64,000 bases of DNA from JAJDUF01 sp965238265 (GTDB lineage: Bacteria > Chloroflexota > UBA11872 > UBA12225 > JAJDUF01), in the NCBI GenBank assembly GCA_965238265.1, contig OZ250185.1, positions 2,046,001-2,110,000 of the forward strand, in the 5' to 3' direction. A program made the position numbers and the translations under genes. The notes under the pieces were generated by a model that was given only the letters and a program-made list of their open reading frames with translations, did not search any database and had not been told where the DNA came from. This document shows positions 23,913 through 32,455 of this stretch, in pieces (the first letter of the stretch is position 1; each line of letters opens with the position of its first letter).

Positions 23913-26807
23913 GTGGACACGGCTGCTCAAGAGAACCCGAAGATGTCGGATGATGCCATCATCGTGCGGGGCGCGCGCGAGCACAACCTGCAAAGCATTG
24001 ACGTGGACTTGCCGCGCAATCGGCTCATTGTGTTCACTGGTCTCTCCGGTTCCGGTAAGTCCAGCCTCGCTTTCGACACCATCTTTGCCGAAGGACAACG
24101 GCGCTATGTCGAGTCGTTGTCGGCCTACGCGCGGCAGTTTATTGGTCAGCTGGAGAAGCCCGACGTTGACCACATCGAGGGTCTGTCGCCCGCTATCGCC
24201 ATTGGCCAAAAGGGCATCAGCCGGAATCCCCGCTCCACCGTCGGTACGGTGACGGAGATCTACGACTACTTACGCCTGCTCTTCGCGCGGGTAGGGACGC
24301 CCCACTGCCCCAGCTGCGGCCGCGTCGTCACCCGCCAGACGGTCCAGCAGATGGTGGATGCCGTGCTGGCACTGCCGGAGGGCACCCGTTTCCTGCTCTT
24401 GGCCCCGGTGGTGCGCGACCAACGCGGTGAGCACCGGCAGGTCCTCGATGACGCTCGCCGCAGCGGCTATGCCCGGGTGCGGATTGACGGCACGGTGTAT
24501 CGGCTGGACGAGGCGCTGCCCTCCCTGGCCAAGTCCAAGCGCCACACGCTTGAGGTCGTCGTGGATCGCCTGGTAGTCCGGGGCAACCAAGGGTCCCGTC
24601 TGGCCGATTCGCTCGAAACGGCGCTTGAGCTTGGCAGTGGGGTTGTCATCGTCGCTCCGGTCACCGCTGAGGGAACGGCCGACGAGTTGCTCTTTTCGGA
24701 GCACTTTGCCTGCGTCCACTGCCGCATCTCGCTCGATGAGATCGAGCCACGGACCTTTTCGTTCAATAGTCCGCATGGCGCCTGTCCGGACTGCACCGGC
24801 CTCGGCACCACGCAGGAGGTTGATCCCGAGCTCCTCGTTCCCAATCCCGGCTTGTCGCTCAACGATGGCGCCATTGCGACGTCGCTGGTCTTCCGCGGGT
24901 ATCTGCCCGCCCTCGCCGCTCACTGCGGCTTCTCACTCGATGCGCCCGTTTCTGCGTTGGACGACGCGCAACGCCAAGTCCTGTTCTACGGCGCCGGGAA
25001 GGAGCGTATTCCGGTCCAAGCCGTCTACCGCAACGGCAGGACTGGTCGGACGTATCGTGTGCGGTTCCCCGGCATTGTGCGCGAGCTGGAGCGCCGTTAT
25101 CGGGATACCGAGTCCGAGCAGGTTCAGGGCGAAATCGAGCGGTTCATGTTCAGTCGTCCTTGTCCGACCTGTCGGGGCGCGCGGCTCAAGTCGGTAGCTC
25201 TGGCGGTGACTGTAGGGAGCCAATCCATTGCCGAGGTGACGGCCTTGATGGTCCGGGATATCCGGCCGTTCCTGGCCGGCCTGGAGCTGCGGGGACCACA
25301 GGCGCTTATTGCCCAGCCGATTTTGCGCGAGCTACAGGCGCGCCTGGACTTTCTCGCCAACGTGGGGCTTGGCTATCTGACCTTGGATCGCGCGGCGGCC
25401 TCCCTTTCCGGCGGTGAGGCGCAGCGCATCCGGCTGGCGACGCAGATCGGCTCCCAGCTGAAGGGAGTCATCTATGTGCTGGATGAGCCGAGCATCGGCC
25501 TCCATGCCCGCGATCAGCAGCGCCTCGTCACCACGTTGCTTGCGCTGCGCGACCTGGGCAACACGGTGCTCGTGGTAGAGCACGATGAAGCAACTATGCG
25601 TGCGGCCGACTATCTGGTGGACATCGGCCCCGGCGCCGGCGAGCAAGGCGGCGAGATTGTGGCTACGGGGCCGCTCCCGGCCATCGTCGCGTCTACGCGG
25701 TCGGTCACGGGCGCGTTTCTGGCCGGTCGGCGGCGCATCTCGCCGCCGGCGCAGCGCCGACAGCCGACGGACGCCGCGCTCATTATTCGCGGTGCCCGGC
25801 AGCACAATCTGAAAGATATTGACGTGCGTATTCCGCTGGGCTGCTTGGTGGTCGTGGCCGGCGTGTCCGGGTCCGGCAAGAGCACGCTCGTCAACGACGT
25901 GCTCTACCGCGCGCTGGCCCAACGGCTGCACCGAGCGCACGCTCGCCCCGGTAGCCATGAGACCATCGAGGGCGTGGAGCACCTGGACAAGGTCATCAGC
26001 ATAGATCAGGCCCCTATCGGGCGGACGCCGCGGTCCAACCCGGCGACGTACACCGGTTTGTTTACGCCGATACGGGAGCTGTTCGCCGCGACGCGCGAGG
26101 CCCGCATCCGTGGCTACAAGCCGGGCCGGTTCTCCTTCAACGTGAAGGGCGGCCGCTGTGAGGCTTGCCAGGGCCAAGGCACCATTAAGATCGAGATGCA
26201 GTTCCTTCCCGACGTGTACGTGCCTTGCGAGGTGTGTCAGGGGTCGCGCTATAACCGCGAAGCGCTGGAGATTCTCTACCGCGGCAAGACCATCGCGGCA
26301 GTCCTGGACCTGACCGTTGCCGAGGCGCTGGACTTTTTCGCCAACGTGCCGCGCATCCGTAAGCGCCTCGAAACCTTGCGCGACGTTGGGATGGGCTACA
26401 TTCGCCTTGGCCAGGCCGCGACGACGCTCTCCGGTGGCGAAGCGCAGCGCGTCAAGCTCGCCACCGAGTTGAGCCGGCGAGCGACCGGCAAGACACTCTA
26501 TATTCTCGACGAGCCGACCACCGGCCTGCACTTCGCCGACATCGAGCGCCTGCTCGATGTGCTCCAGCGCCTCGTTGACGCCGGCAATACGGTACTCGTG
26601 ATTGAGCACCATCTCGACGTGCTCAAGAGCGCCGATTGGATCATTGACTTGGGGCCGGAGGGCGGCGACGCTGGTGGCGAAGTGGTCGCTGCCGGGCCGC
26701 CGGACGTGATTGCCGGCACGACAACCTCGCATACGGGAGCATTCCTCTGCCCGTCATTCCCGCGCAAGCGGGAATCCATGTCCCCCTGTGGAGCGGGGGG
26801 ACCATAG
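23913..26807 (+). CDS. uvrA: UvrABC excinuclease subunit A
   Basis: This is the damage-recognition ATPase of nucleotide excision repair. The 964 residues contain two ABC modules: Walker A GLSGSGKSSLAFDT and GVSGSGKSTLVNDV, and signature LSGGEAQRIRLATQ and LSGGEAQRVKLATE. The first zinc finger is CVHC...CPDC and the second is CEAC...CEVC; an extra CPSC/CPTC set is normal for UvrA. The start is GTG 23913 or ATG 23943; the core begins IIVRGAREHNL. The last ~20 residues (CPSFPRKRESMSPCGAGGP) and the TAG are not UvrA sequence but translated intergenic repeats. Confidence 0.95.
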   Translation: MDTAAQENPKMSDDAIIVRGAREHNLQSIDVDLPRNRLIVFTGLSGSGKSSLAFDTIFAEGQRRYVESLSAYARQFIGQLEKPDVDHIEGLSPAIAIGQKGISRNPRSTVGTVTEIYDYLRLLFARVGTPHCPSCGRVVTRQTVQQMVDAVLALPEGTRFLLLAPVVRDQRGEHRQVLDDARRSGYARVRIDGTVYRLDEALPSLAKSKRHTLEVVVDRLVVRGNQGSRLADSLETALELGSGVVIVAPVTAEGTADELLFSEHFACVHCRISLDEIEPRTFSFNSPHGACPDCTGLGTTQEVDPELLVPNPGLSLNDGAIATSLVFRGYLPALAAHCGFSLDAPVSALDDAQRQVLFYGAGKERIPVQAVYRNGRTGRTYRVRFPGIVRELERRYRDTESEQVQGEIERFMFSRPCPTCRGARLKSVALAVTVGSQSIAEVTALMVRDIRPFLAGLELRGPQALIAQPILRELQARLDFLANVGLGYLTLDRAAASLSGGEAQRIRLATQIGSQLKGVIYVLDEPSIGLHARDQQRLVTTLLALRDLGNTVLVVEHDEATMRAADYLVDIGPGAGEQGGEIVATGPLPAIVASTRSVTGAFLAGRRRISPPAQRRQPTDAALIIRGARQHNLKDIDVRIPLGCLVVVAGVSGSGKSTLVNDVLYRALAQRLHRAHARPGSHETIEGVEHLDKVISIDQAPIGRTPRSNPATYTGLFTPIRELFAATREARIRGYKPGRFSFNVKGGRCEACQGQGTIKIEMQFLPDVYVPCEVCQGSRYNREALEILYRGKTIAAVLDLTVAEALDFFANVPRIRKRLETLRDVGMGYIRLGQAATTLSGGEAQRVKLATELSRRATGKTLYILDEPTTGLHFADIERLLDVLQRLVDAGNTVLVIEHHLDVLKSADWIIDLGPEGGDAGGEVVAAGPPDVIAGTTTSHTGAFLCPSFPRKRESMSPCGAGGP

Positions 26808-26814
26808 GGGGGCC
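26752..26814. repeat. Two dispersed repeats forming the 3' end of uvrA
   Basis: TCATTCCCGCGCAAGCGGGAA (in two halves, inverted arms TTCCCGC/GCGGGAA) is followed by the CCTGTGGAGCGGGGGGACCATAGGGG module. The latter supplies the TAG stop of uvrA. Same pair of repeats as at 31394-31457. Confidence 0.75.
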
Positions 26815-26825
26815 AGGTGCAGCAA

Positions 26826-26855
26826 CTGACCTATCGGCACTGCGTCGCGTATAAT
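26826..26855 (+). promoter_or_regulatory. Candidate promoter of the ccm gene group
   Basis: CTGACC (26826-26831) and a perfect TATAAT (26850-26855) with an 18-nt spacer, 50 nt before the ccmE start. Confidence 0.5.
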
Positions 26856-26904
26856 CCCTAGACGTGGCAAGCTCAGTTGGAGTGCCTCTTGCCGCCGGCC
26901 AGTG

Positions 26905-27414
26905 ATGACTATGCAACGAACGGAACCGCTCGCAGGCACGATTGAGGCCCATGACACGCGCTGGGGTGAGAGCGAAGGCGTCGGCCATCTGCTCACCCGC
27001 CGCAAGATGTGGATCGGCGGCTTGGCCGTCTTTGCGGGAGTGGGCTACCTCGTCAGTACGGCGTTGAGCGGCAGTACCGTCTACTATCTGACCGTGGCCG
27101 AGTTGCACGCGCTGCCGGCGAGCCGGCGCGGTGAGCCGGTGCGGGTCGCCGGGCACGTGGCCCCGGGGACCATTGTTCGTCCTGGCGGCGGCGGGCCGAT
27201 CCGCTTTGCGATTACCGATCAGCCTGCGGGCGAGCCGGTAGGAGCGCAGCATGCTGCACCCCTACGGGTCGTCTACGAGGGGCTGGTCCCCGACGTGTTC
27301 AACGACAACATCGAGGTCGTCGTTCAGGGACAGTATACGGGCGAGCAGTTCGAGGCGACGATGCTGCTTGCCAAGTGTCCATCGAAGTTCGAAGCCTCCA
27401 CTACCGCGCAGTGA
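26905..27414 (+). CDS. ccmE: Cytochrome c maturation heme chaperone CcmE, Cys-type
   Basis: CcmE carries heme to CcmF during c-type cytochrome assembly outside the membrane. The protein (~169 residues) has a membrane anchor (MWIGGLAVFAGVGYLVSTAL), the beta-barrel region STVYYLTVAELHA with RVAGHVAPGTIVR, GLVPDVFNDN and VVVQGQYTGEQFEA, and the heme site LLAKCPSKFE. The heme-attachment residue is Cys, as in the archaeal/Gram-positive CxxxY class, but here the partner is Phe instead of Tyr. A GCATGC-centred palindromic repeat inserts about 10 residues (PVGAQHAAPL, ~110-121). The gene has ATG 26905 after a GTG. Confidence 0.88.
   Translation: MTMQRTEPLAGTIEAHDTRWGESEGVGHLLTRRKMWIGGLAVFAGVGYLVSTALSGSTVYYLTVAELHALPASRRGEPVRVAGHVAPGTIVRPGGGGPIRFAITDQPAGEPVGAQHAAPLRVVYEGLVPDVFNDNIEVVVQGQYTGEQFEATMLLAKCPSKFEASTTAQ
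27238..27265 (+). repeat. Palindromic repeat (family 2) inserted in frame in ccmE
   Basis: GTAGGAGCGCAGCA (27238-27251) and TGCTGCACCCCTAC (27252-27265) are complementary at 12 of 14 positions. The same family is intergenic at 27462-27482 and 35253-35273. Confidence 0.75.
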
Positions 27415-27461
27415 TGAAAAGCGAAAGCCGCTCCCCGGCCGATGACCGGCTGCCGCTAGGA

Positions 27462-27482
27462 GGGGCACAGCATGCTGTGCCC
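27462..27482. repeat. Palindromic repeat (family 2) just before ccmF
   Basis: GGGGCACAGCATGCTGTGCCC is palindromic except for its outermost base; given here as GGGCACAGCATGCTGTGCCC. It lies 12 nt before the ccmF ATG and could occlude the ribosome-binding region when folded. Confidence 0.7.
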
Positions 27483-27493
27483 GTACATCGGCG

Positions 27494-29545
27494 ATGCATA
27501 CGAGCGATCTAGGCCAAATTGCCTTGCTGCTTGCCTTCCCCATCGCTCTCTTCGGCGCAGCGGCGTCCATAGTCGGCGCGCGGCGCGCGATCCCGTCCTT
27601 GGTGGAGAGTGGCCGGCGGTCGGTGCTGGTGGTCGCGGCGCTGGTGCTGATTGCCGTGGTCATGTTGCTGGCGGCGTTTGCCGGCCACGACTTTGGCGTG
27701 CGCTATGTCGCCGAGCAGTCCAGCCGCGAGATGCCGCTGCGCCTGATCTTGGCCGCCTTCTACGGCGGTCAGGCGGGATCGCTCCTCTACTGGCTGCTCG
27801 TCCTCTGCCTGCTGGCCGTGCTCGCCATCCGGCGCCATTCGCAAGCGCACCCGGCGCTCCTGCCCTACGTGGCTGCAACGCTGCTGGTGATTGAAGCCTT
27901 TTTCCTGCTCGTCCTGGCGTTCGTGGCCTCCCCCTTCGAGCGCTTGCCTTTTGTGCCGGCCAACGGGCGCGGGCTAAACCCGCTGCTCTACGACGACGGC
28001 ATGCTGATCCACCCGCCGGTGCTGCTGGCCGGGTACGTGAGCGCGGCCATCCCGTTTGCATTCGCCATCGCGGCGCTGGCCAGCGGCCGGCTCGGCAACG
28101 AGTGGGTGCTGGCTGCCCGGCGCTGGGTGCTCGGTGGGTGGGCCGTCCTGGGATCGGGGCTACTGCTCGGCGGTTGGTGGGCCTACCACGTGCTGGGCTG
28201 GGGCGGCTACTGGGGCTGGGACCCGGTAGAGAACATCGCCCTGTTGCCCTGGCTGACGGCGACCGCCCTGTTGCACTCGCTGGCGGTGCAGGAGCGTCGG
28301 GGGCTGCTGAAAGTCTGGAACTTCTCGCTCGTGATTGCCACCTTTGCCCTTTCGATCTTTGGGACGTTCGTCGTGCGTAGCGGCGTGCTGAGTTCCGTCC
28401 ACTCCTTTGCCCAATCCGCCATCGGCCCCTTCTTCTTCGCCTTTCTGGGTCTCGTCCTGGTTGCCAGCTTGGCGCTGCTGTTCGTGCGGTTGCCGCGGTT
28501 GACGTCGTCGGCCACGGTAGAAACGGTCTACTCGCGGGAGGCGACCTTCCTGGCCAACAACTGGCTGCTCATCGGTATCGCGTTCGCCACGTTCTGGGGC
28601 ACCATCTTCCCCCTCATTTCGGAAGCGGTACGCAACGTCCGCGTGGCCGTAGGCGCCCCGTTCTTCAATCAGGTCAATGGGCCGCTCCTCCTGGGCCTCC
28701 TGGTGTTGATGGGCATTGGCCCACTCGTGCCGTGGCGTGGCGCCGGTCGGGCAACGGTGTGGCGCAACTTCCGTCTCCCCCTGCTCGGCGGCGTTGTGGT
28801 CGCGATAGCGGCCGGCCTCGCAGCCGGTCAGGCGCCGAGCGTGGCGACCGGCGCGTTTGGCGTCGTCGGCTTCGTCATCGTCGGCGTGGTGCAAGAGTGT
28901 TGGCGCGCTACCCGCGGTCAGCAGCGGGCGGCGCGCAGTGACCTGCTGGCCGCGCTACTGACCGTGTTGGGGCGGCACCGGCGGCGCTACGGCGGCTATC
29001 TGGTGCATGTGTCTATCGCCGGCCTGGCGGTCGGGGTGCTCGGCTCGACGTTCTTCAACCTGGAGCGGCAGGTAACGCTCCAGCCCGGCGAATCCGTGAC
29101 CATCGGCCGATATGCGCTGACGTATCGCGGTATTGCGACCCAGCCCGGCCCCGGCGTGCGGACCGTCACCGCCGTCATGGGCGCCGCGACCCAGGACGGC
29201 CGGCCGCTGGCCGAGTTGGCCGCCGTGCGCCGCTTCTACCAGGGGTGGGAGGCGCAGCCGGCGACACAGGTTGCTATTCACACGGTCTTCCCCTGGTTCG
29301 ACGATCTCTACGTGGTGCTGGCCGGCTGGGATGAGCCAGAGTCGGCGACCATGACCGCCGGCCAATTCGCCTTGCCGACGGGCGAGCCGTTGGCCGCTAC
29401 CTTCCACATTTTCGTCAACCCCCTGGTAGCCGTCCTGTGGCTGTCCTGGCCGGTCTTCCTCGCCGGCGCCCTCCTCTCCTGGTGGCCGGAAGCGACCACC
29501 CCCGTGCTGACTACGGCCTCGCGCCGGCTGCCGGCACATGCTTAG
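27494..29545 (+). CDS. ccmF: Cytochrome c heme lyase subunit CcmF
   Basis: This polytopic membrane protein transfers heme from CcmE to apocytochrome c. The 683 residues include about 13-15 hydrophobic segments. The WWD heme-handling motif is seen as WGGYWGWDPVENIALLPW, with YGGQAGSLLYW before it, and FGTFVVRSGVLSSVHSFA after it. A C-terminal exported domain (~525-640) contains the RYALTYRG and PLVAVLWLSWPVF blocks expected for CcmF. Neighbours ccmE upstream and a CcmI-like gene downstream support the assignment. ccmABC and CcmH are not in the window. Confidence 0.92.
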   Translation: MHTSDLGQIALLLAFPIALFGAAASIVGARRAIPSLVESGRRSVLVVAALVLIAVVMLLAAFAGHDFGVRYVAEQSSREMPLRLILAAFYGGQAGSLLYWLLVLCLLAVLAIRRHSQAHPALLPYVAATLLVIEAFFLLVLAFVASPFERLPFVPANGRGLNPLLYDDGMLIHPPVLLAGYVSAAIPFAFAIAALASGRLGNEWVLAARRWVLGGWAVLGSGLLLGGWWAYHVLGWGGYWGWDPVENIALLPWLTATALLHSLAVQERRGLLKVWNFSLVIATFALSIFGTFVVRSGVLSSVHSFAQSAIGPFFFAFLGLVLVASLALLFVRLPRLTSSATVETVYSREATFLANNWLLIGIAFATFWGTIFPLISEAVRNVRVAVGAPFFNQVNGPLLLGLLVLMGIGPLVPWRGAGRATVWRNFRLPLLGGVVVAIAAGLAAGQAPSVATGAFGVVGFVIVGVVQECWRATRGQQRAARSDLLAALLTVLGRHRRRYGGYLVHVSIAGLAVGVLGSTFFNLERQVTLQPGESVTIGRYALTYRGIATQPGPGVRTVTAVMGAATQDGRPLAELAAVRRFYQGWEAQPATQVAIHTVFPWFDDLYVVLAGWDEPESATMTAGQFALPTGEPLAATFHIFVNPLVAVLWLSWPVFLAGALLSWWPEATTPVLTTASRRLPAHA

Positions 29546-29651
29546 CTGCTATCGCGGCGCAGTGGATACCCTTGAGCGGATGGCACGTCAGCCTGCCGGT
29601 CAGTCGCTCAGTCACTCGCTCACTCACTCAGTAGCATCGAAGTAACGAGAT
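29546..29651. repeat. Short gap with CAGT/CACTC imperfect repeats
   Basis: A run built from CAGTC, CACTC and GCTCA units (about 29600-29634) separates ccmF from the CcmI-like gene. No gene seen. Confidence 0.45.
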
Positions 29652-29987
29652 ATGATCCTTGCCCTCGCGCTCATCATTGGGGTTGTGGCGCTGCTCTACG
29701 TGGTGTACCCGCTCCTCCGCACCGGCCAGCGTTGGGATGACACGTCGCCGCCGGAGGAGCCGGAGACGACCGCCGAGCTGGCCGACCTCCTGACCCGCCA
29801 GCAGGAGACCTATGCAGCCCTGCGCGAGTTGACCCTGGACCACCAAGCGGGAGCGCTCGACGCTCCTACCTACCAGCGCCAGCGCCAGCGCTACGAGCGT
29901 CGTGCCCTCGCCTTACTCAAGGCGCTTGATGGGTGGGAAGCACGCGCCGATGCTGCCTTGACCCGCCGGGGCCGCACGACCAACTAG
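29652..29987 (+). CDS. CcmI-like small membrane protein
   Basis: 111 residues: one N-terminal membrane helix (LALALIIGVVALLYVVYPLL), then a helical, charged domain with LLTRQQETYAALRELTLDH and YQRQRQRYERRALALLK. The pattern (helix, YPLL, AALRELxxDHxxG, DxxxYQxxRxxYE) is that of the N-terminal module of CcmI, which assists apocytochrome delivery. The TPR domain of CcmI is missing. Located directly behind ccmF, so a role in cytochrome c maturation is likely. Confidence 0.7.
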   Translation: MILALALIIGVVALLYVVYPLLRTGQRWDDTSPPEEPETTAELADLLTRQQETYAALRELTLDHQAGALDAPTYQRQRQRYERRALALLKALDGWEARADAALTRRGRTTN

Positions 29988-30022
29988 GGGCTATGGTGGT
30001 GCAGCCCTGGCGGTCAGAGACG

Positions 30023-31297
30023 ATGAAGACGCGGCGCTGGCTCCTGCGCGGTGCCGGCTATAGCGTGGCCGCGACCGCGCTACACGCTTGGAGCGGCTCG
30101 CGCGTGGCCGTCGCGCAGTCCGATGCGGAGCGCGGGATCATCCGCGGTCACGTGACCCATGGCATCAGCGGCGCGGCCCAGGAAGCCATCGAGGTGCAGT
30201 TGTGGTACCTCGATGCAGCGAGCCGGAGCCGCCGTCTCGCACAGACGGTCGCGACCGACTCTGCCGGGCGCTTCGAGTTTGCGGGGCTGGGTATTGCTGC
30301 TGCCGACCTCTACCAGCCGGCGGTGACGTTCGGCGGGGTGGAATACGTCGGCCCGGTGGCGCTGGCCGCCGGCAACGTCAACGCAGCGGCAGCCGGTGAG
30401 ATACCCGTTGGCGCTTCCGATATACAAGTCTTCGACGTGACCCATGACCCCGCGCGCGTGCGGTTAGTCCGTAGCAATCTCATCCTAGCCCAGGTCAACG
30501 TGGCTGCCGGCGAGGTATCGCTGATCCAGACCATCATCGTCAGCAATGAGGGGCCGCAGACGTATGTTGCTCAACCGGTGACGGCGAGTCCCGTGCGGAT
30601 TGCGCCGCCCGTCGGTGCCGTCGGCGTGGCGCCGCTGACCGGGGTGCGGCGCGAGGACCTCGTGGTGACCGGCGATGGCGGCCTAGTGCCGGCGACACCG
30701 TTCGCTCCGGGAGAGACGCCGCTGACGATGGGCTACAGTCTCGCCTATGCCGGGCCGCGGCTCGCTGTCACCATCCCTATCCTGCAGCCCATCGGTCAGC
30801 TCCGCGTCCTCGTACCGGCGCGGGGAGTGCAGGTAGAGAGTGACGATTTGCGCCCGTTCGGGGTGACCGCTCTCGGTGGCAACAGCTTTACCGCGGTCGG
30901 CGCGACCGATCTGCTGCCCGGTATGCCGGTGCGCTTCACGTTGCTGGGACTGCCGCATGTCGAGCAGCCGGCGCTCTGGGGCGACCGACGACCGCTGCAA
31001 GTTGGTGTTGCGGCGGCCGCGGCGGCCGTCCTGGCGACGCTGGGCGTGCTGGCTTGGGCCGATCCCCGCAGCCGGCGTGCCCCTTCCCCGGCGTCGGAAC
31101 CGGCGGAGGTGGAGCGTCTGGTAGCCGACATTCGGGCGCTGGACGGCAAAGAAGACCCGGCCGCGCAGCTAGAGCGTCGCGACCTCAAGGCCCGGCTCCT
31201 GGAGCTGGACCCGGAGGTAGCCGCGCCTCACCCCTCGGCCCCCTCTCCATCGCCAAGCGATAGCGAGGGGGAGTCCGCCGGCGGTCGGGGTGGGTGA
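30023..31297 (+). CDS. Exported, membrane-anchored beta-domain protein next to ccm genes
   Basis: About 424 residues. It starts with MKTRRWLLRGAGYSVAATAL, a Tat/Sec-like signal ending near VAVAQS. An N-terminal carboxypeptidase-regulatory-like domain (IIRGHVTHGI..., DSAGRFEFAGL) and a second beta-rich domain follow. A membrane helix is near residue 330 (VGVAAAAAAVLATLGVLAW), then a cytosolic CcmI-like helical segment VERLVADIRALDGKED with LERRDLKARLLELDPE. The last ~20 residues (PSAPSPSPSDSEGES) come from a dispersed repeat. ATG 30023 is chosen for the signal peptide. Possibly a further cytochrome-maturation helper; not assigned to a family. Confidence 0.65.
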   Translation: MKTRRWLLRGAGYSVAATALHAWSGSRVAVAQSDAERGIIRGHVTHGISGAAQEAIEVQLWYLDAASRSRRLAQTVATDSAGRFEFAGLGIAAADLYQPAVTFGGVEYVGPVALAAGNVNAAAAGEIPVGASDIQVFDVTHDPARVRLVRSNLILAQVNVAAGEVSLIQTIIVSNEGPQTYVAQPVTASPVRIAPPVGAVGVAPLTGVRREDLVVTGDGGLVPATPFAPGETPLTMGYSLAYAGPRLAVTIPILQPIGQLRVLVPARGVQVESDDLRPFGVTALGGNSFTAVGATDLLPGMPVRFTLLGLPHVEQPALWGDRRPLQVGVAAAAAAVLATLGVLAWADPRSRRAPSPASEPAEVERLVADIRALDGKEDPAAQLERRDLKARLLELDPEVAAPHPSAPSPSPSDSEGESAGGRGG

Positions 31298-31592
31298 GGA
31301 GGCCAGGGCGCCCGTCTCCCTGTGGAGCGGCCGCCGGGCGCCGCCATGACTCCCCTGCCCTGGAGGGAAGGGGCCGGGGGGTAGGTCCAATACTGGCCCC
31401 CCTATGGTCCCCCCGCTCCGCAGGGAGATGTGGATTCCTGCGAACGCGGGAATGACGGACGAGAGGCGGGAATGACTGGCGAGGGGTGGGAATGACGGGC
31501 GGCAGACTCCTCCATTCCACTCGCCACTGACGACTGACCACTCACCACCGACCACTGATAGACTGTCGCGTGGGCCGAGTGTAGGTACGAGC
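31298..31592. repeat. Cluster of dispersed repeats, no gene
   Basis: Contains CCCTGGAGGGAAGGGGCC (31358-31378), the C-run/G-run module with CCCCCTATGGTCCCC (31394-31425), and a TTCCTGCGAACGCGGGAATGAC unit in pieces at 31434-31457. Two partial GGCGGGAATGAC/GGTGGGAATGAC repeats and ACTGACGACTGACCACTCACC-like short runs follow before the next gene. Confidence 0.6.
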
Positions 31593-32084
31593 GTGGACGG
31601 CAGCGATCTGTGGCGTATCCTCCTCCAGTGGGTGCATCTGCTCGCGGCCGTGGCGTGGGTTGGCGGCAGCTTGTTCTTTTGGCTCGTGTGGCGGCCGGCG
31701 GCCCGCAGCGCCGCAAAGCAACCGGGGCCACCGTCGGAGGCGAGCGAACCGTCGTGGCGTGCGTTCGAGGCGGCGGTGCGGCGTGAGTTCCGCGATGTCG
31801 TCAAGATTGCCGTCGGCGCCCTCGTGCTGACCGGCGGCGTGCTGACGTTCGACCGACTGGCCGGCACGGAGGCCAGCTTGCTCTACGGCGTCGTGCTGGG
31901 CCTCAAGGTGGCCGCGGCGGTGGCGATGATCTGGCTGGTTGGGCTGCTACGCCCGCGCCGGTCGGGGCCGCGGCAGGATGGCGGTGTCATCCGCCGCGCT
32001 CCTGAGCTGGTGCTCATCTTGGGCGGCCTGACGTTCTTGCTGGCGATCATGCTCCGCGTCATACGCACGACCGGCAGTGGATGA
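31593..32084 (+). CDS. CopD/DUF2269-like integral membrane protein
   Basis: 163 residues with four hydrophobic segments: WVHLLAAVAWVGGSLFFWLV, VVKIAVGALVLTGGVLTF, LLYGVVLGLKVAAAVAMIWL and ELVLILGGLTFLLAIMLRV. The first has the H-x-x-x-A-x-x-WVGG pattern of CopD-like/heme-binding four-helix proteins. The GTG start at 31593 is followed directly by DLWRILLQWVHL. Follows the ccm group and may be linked to heme or copper handling; unproven. Confidence 0.65.
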   Translation: MDGSDLWRILLQWVHLLAAVAWVGGSLFFWLVWRPAARSAAKQPGPPSEASEPSWRAFEAAVRREFRDVVKIAVGALVLTGGVLTFDRLAGTEASLLYGVVLGLKVAAAVAMIWLVGLLRPRRSGPRQDGGVIRRAPELVLILGGLTFLLAIMLRVIRTTGSG

Positions 32085-32103
32085 TGTCGTCGGGGCAGGG
32101 CCG

Positions 32104-32427
32104 TCAGGCGATGAGGCGCAAAGCAGTGAGCACAAAGAGCACCGCCACCAGCACGCCAGCCGCGACCAGCAGACGGGCGAGGGTGTGGTCGAGCCGGGCC
32201 GCCGGGATGGCTAAGGCCAGGTTTCCCGCCCATACCAGCGTGCTGACGATGGGCAAGCGGAGGATGGTACGCTTGTCATCAATCAGGTCCGGTTCGCCGA
32301 AGACGTTGAAGTGGACGGGCAGCAGGTCGGGTAGCTCCGGCAGGCGGGCGAGCAAGCCGAGCAACAGCGCGAGGTTAATGGTGAGTCCGAGCAGCGCCAG
32401 CGCCCAGGGGTCTCTCCGGAGTGACAT
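32104..32427 (-). CDS. DUF1648-type small membrane protein
   Basis: 107 residues: membrane helix LALLGLTINLALLLGLLARL, then the family signature LPVHFNVFGEPDLIDDK (residues ~37-53), and two more helices. Function unknown. The stop is 19 nt from the convergent CopD-like gene. Confidence 0.75.
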   Translation of the reverse strand: MSLRRDPWALALLGLTINLALLLGLLARLPELPDLLPVHFNVFGEPDLIDDKRTILRLPIVSTLVWAGNLALAIPAARLDHTLARLLVAAGVLVAVLFVLTALRLIA

Positions 32428-32455
32428 GGTGGTCTGCGCGAGCTAGGGCAGCCGC

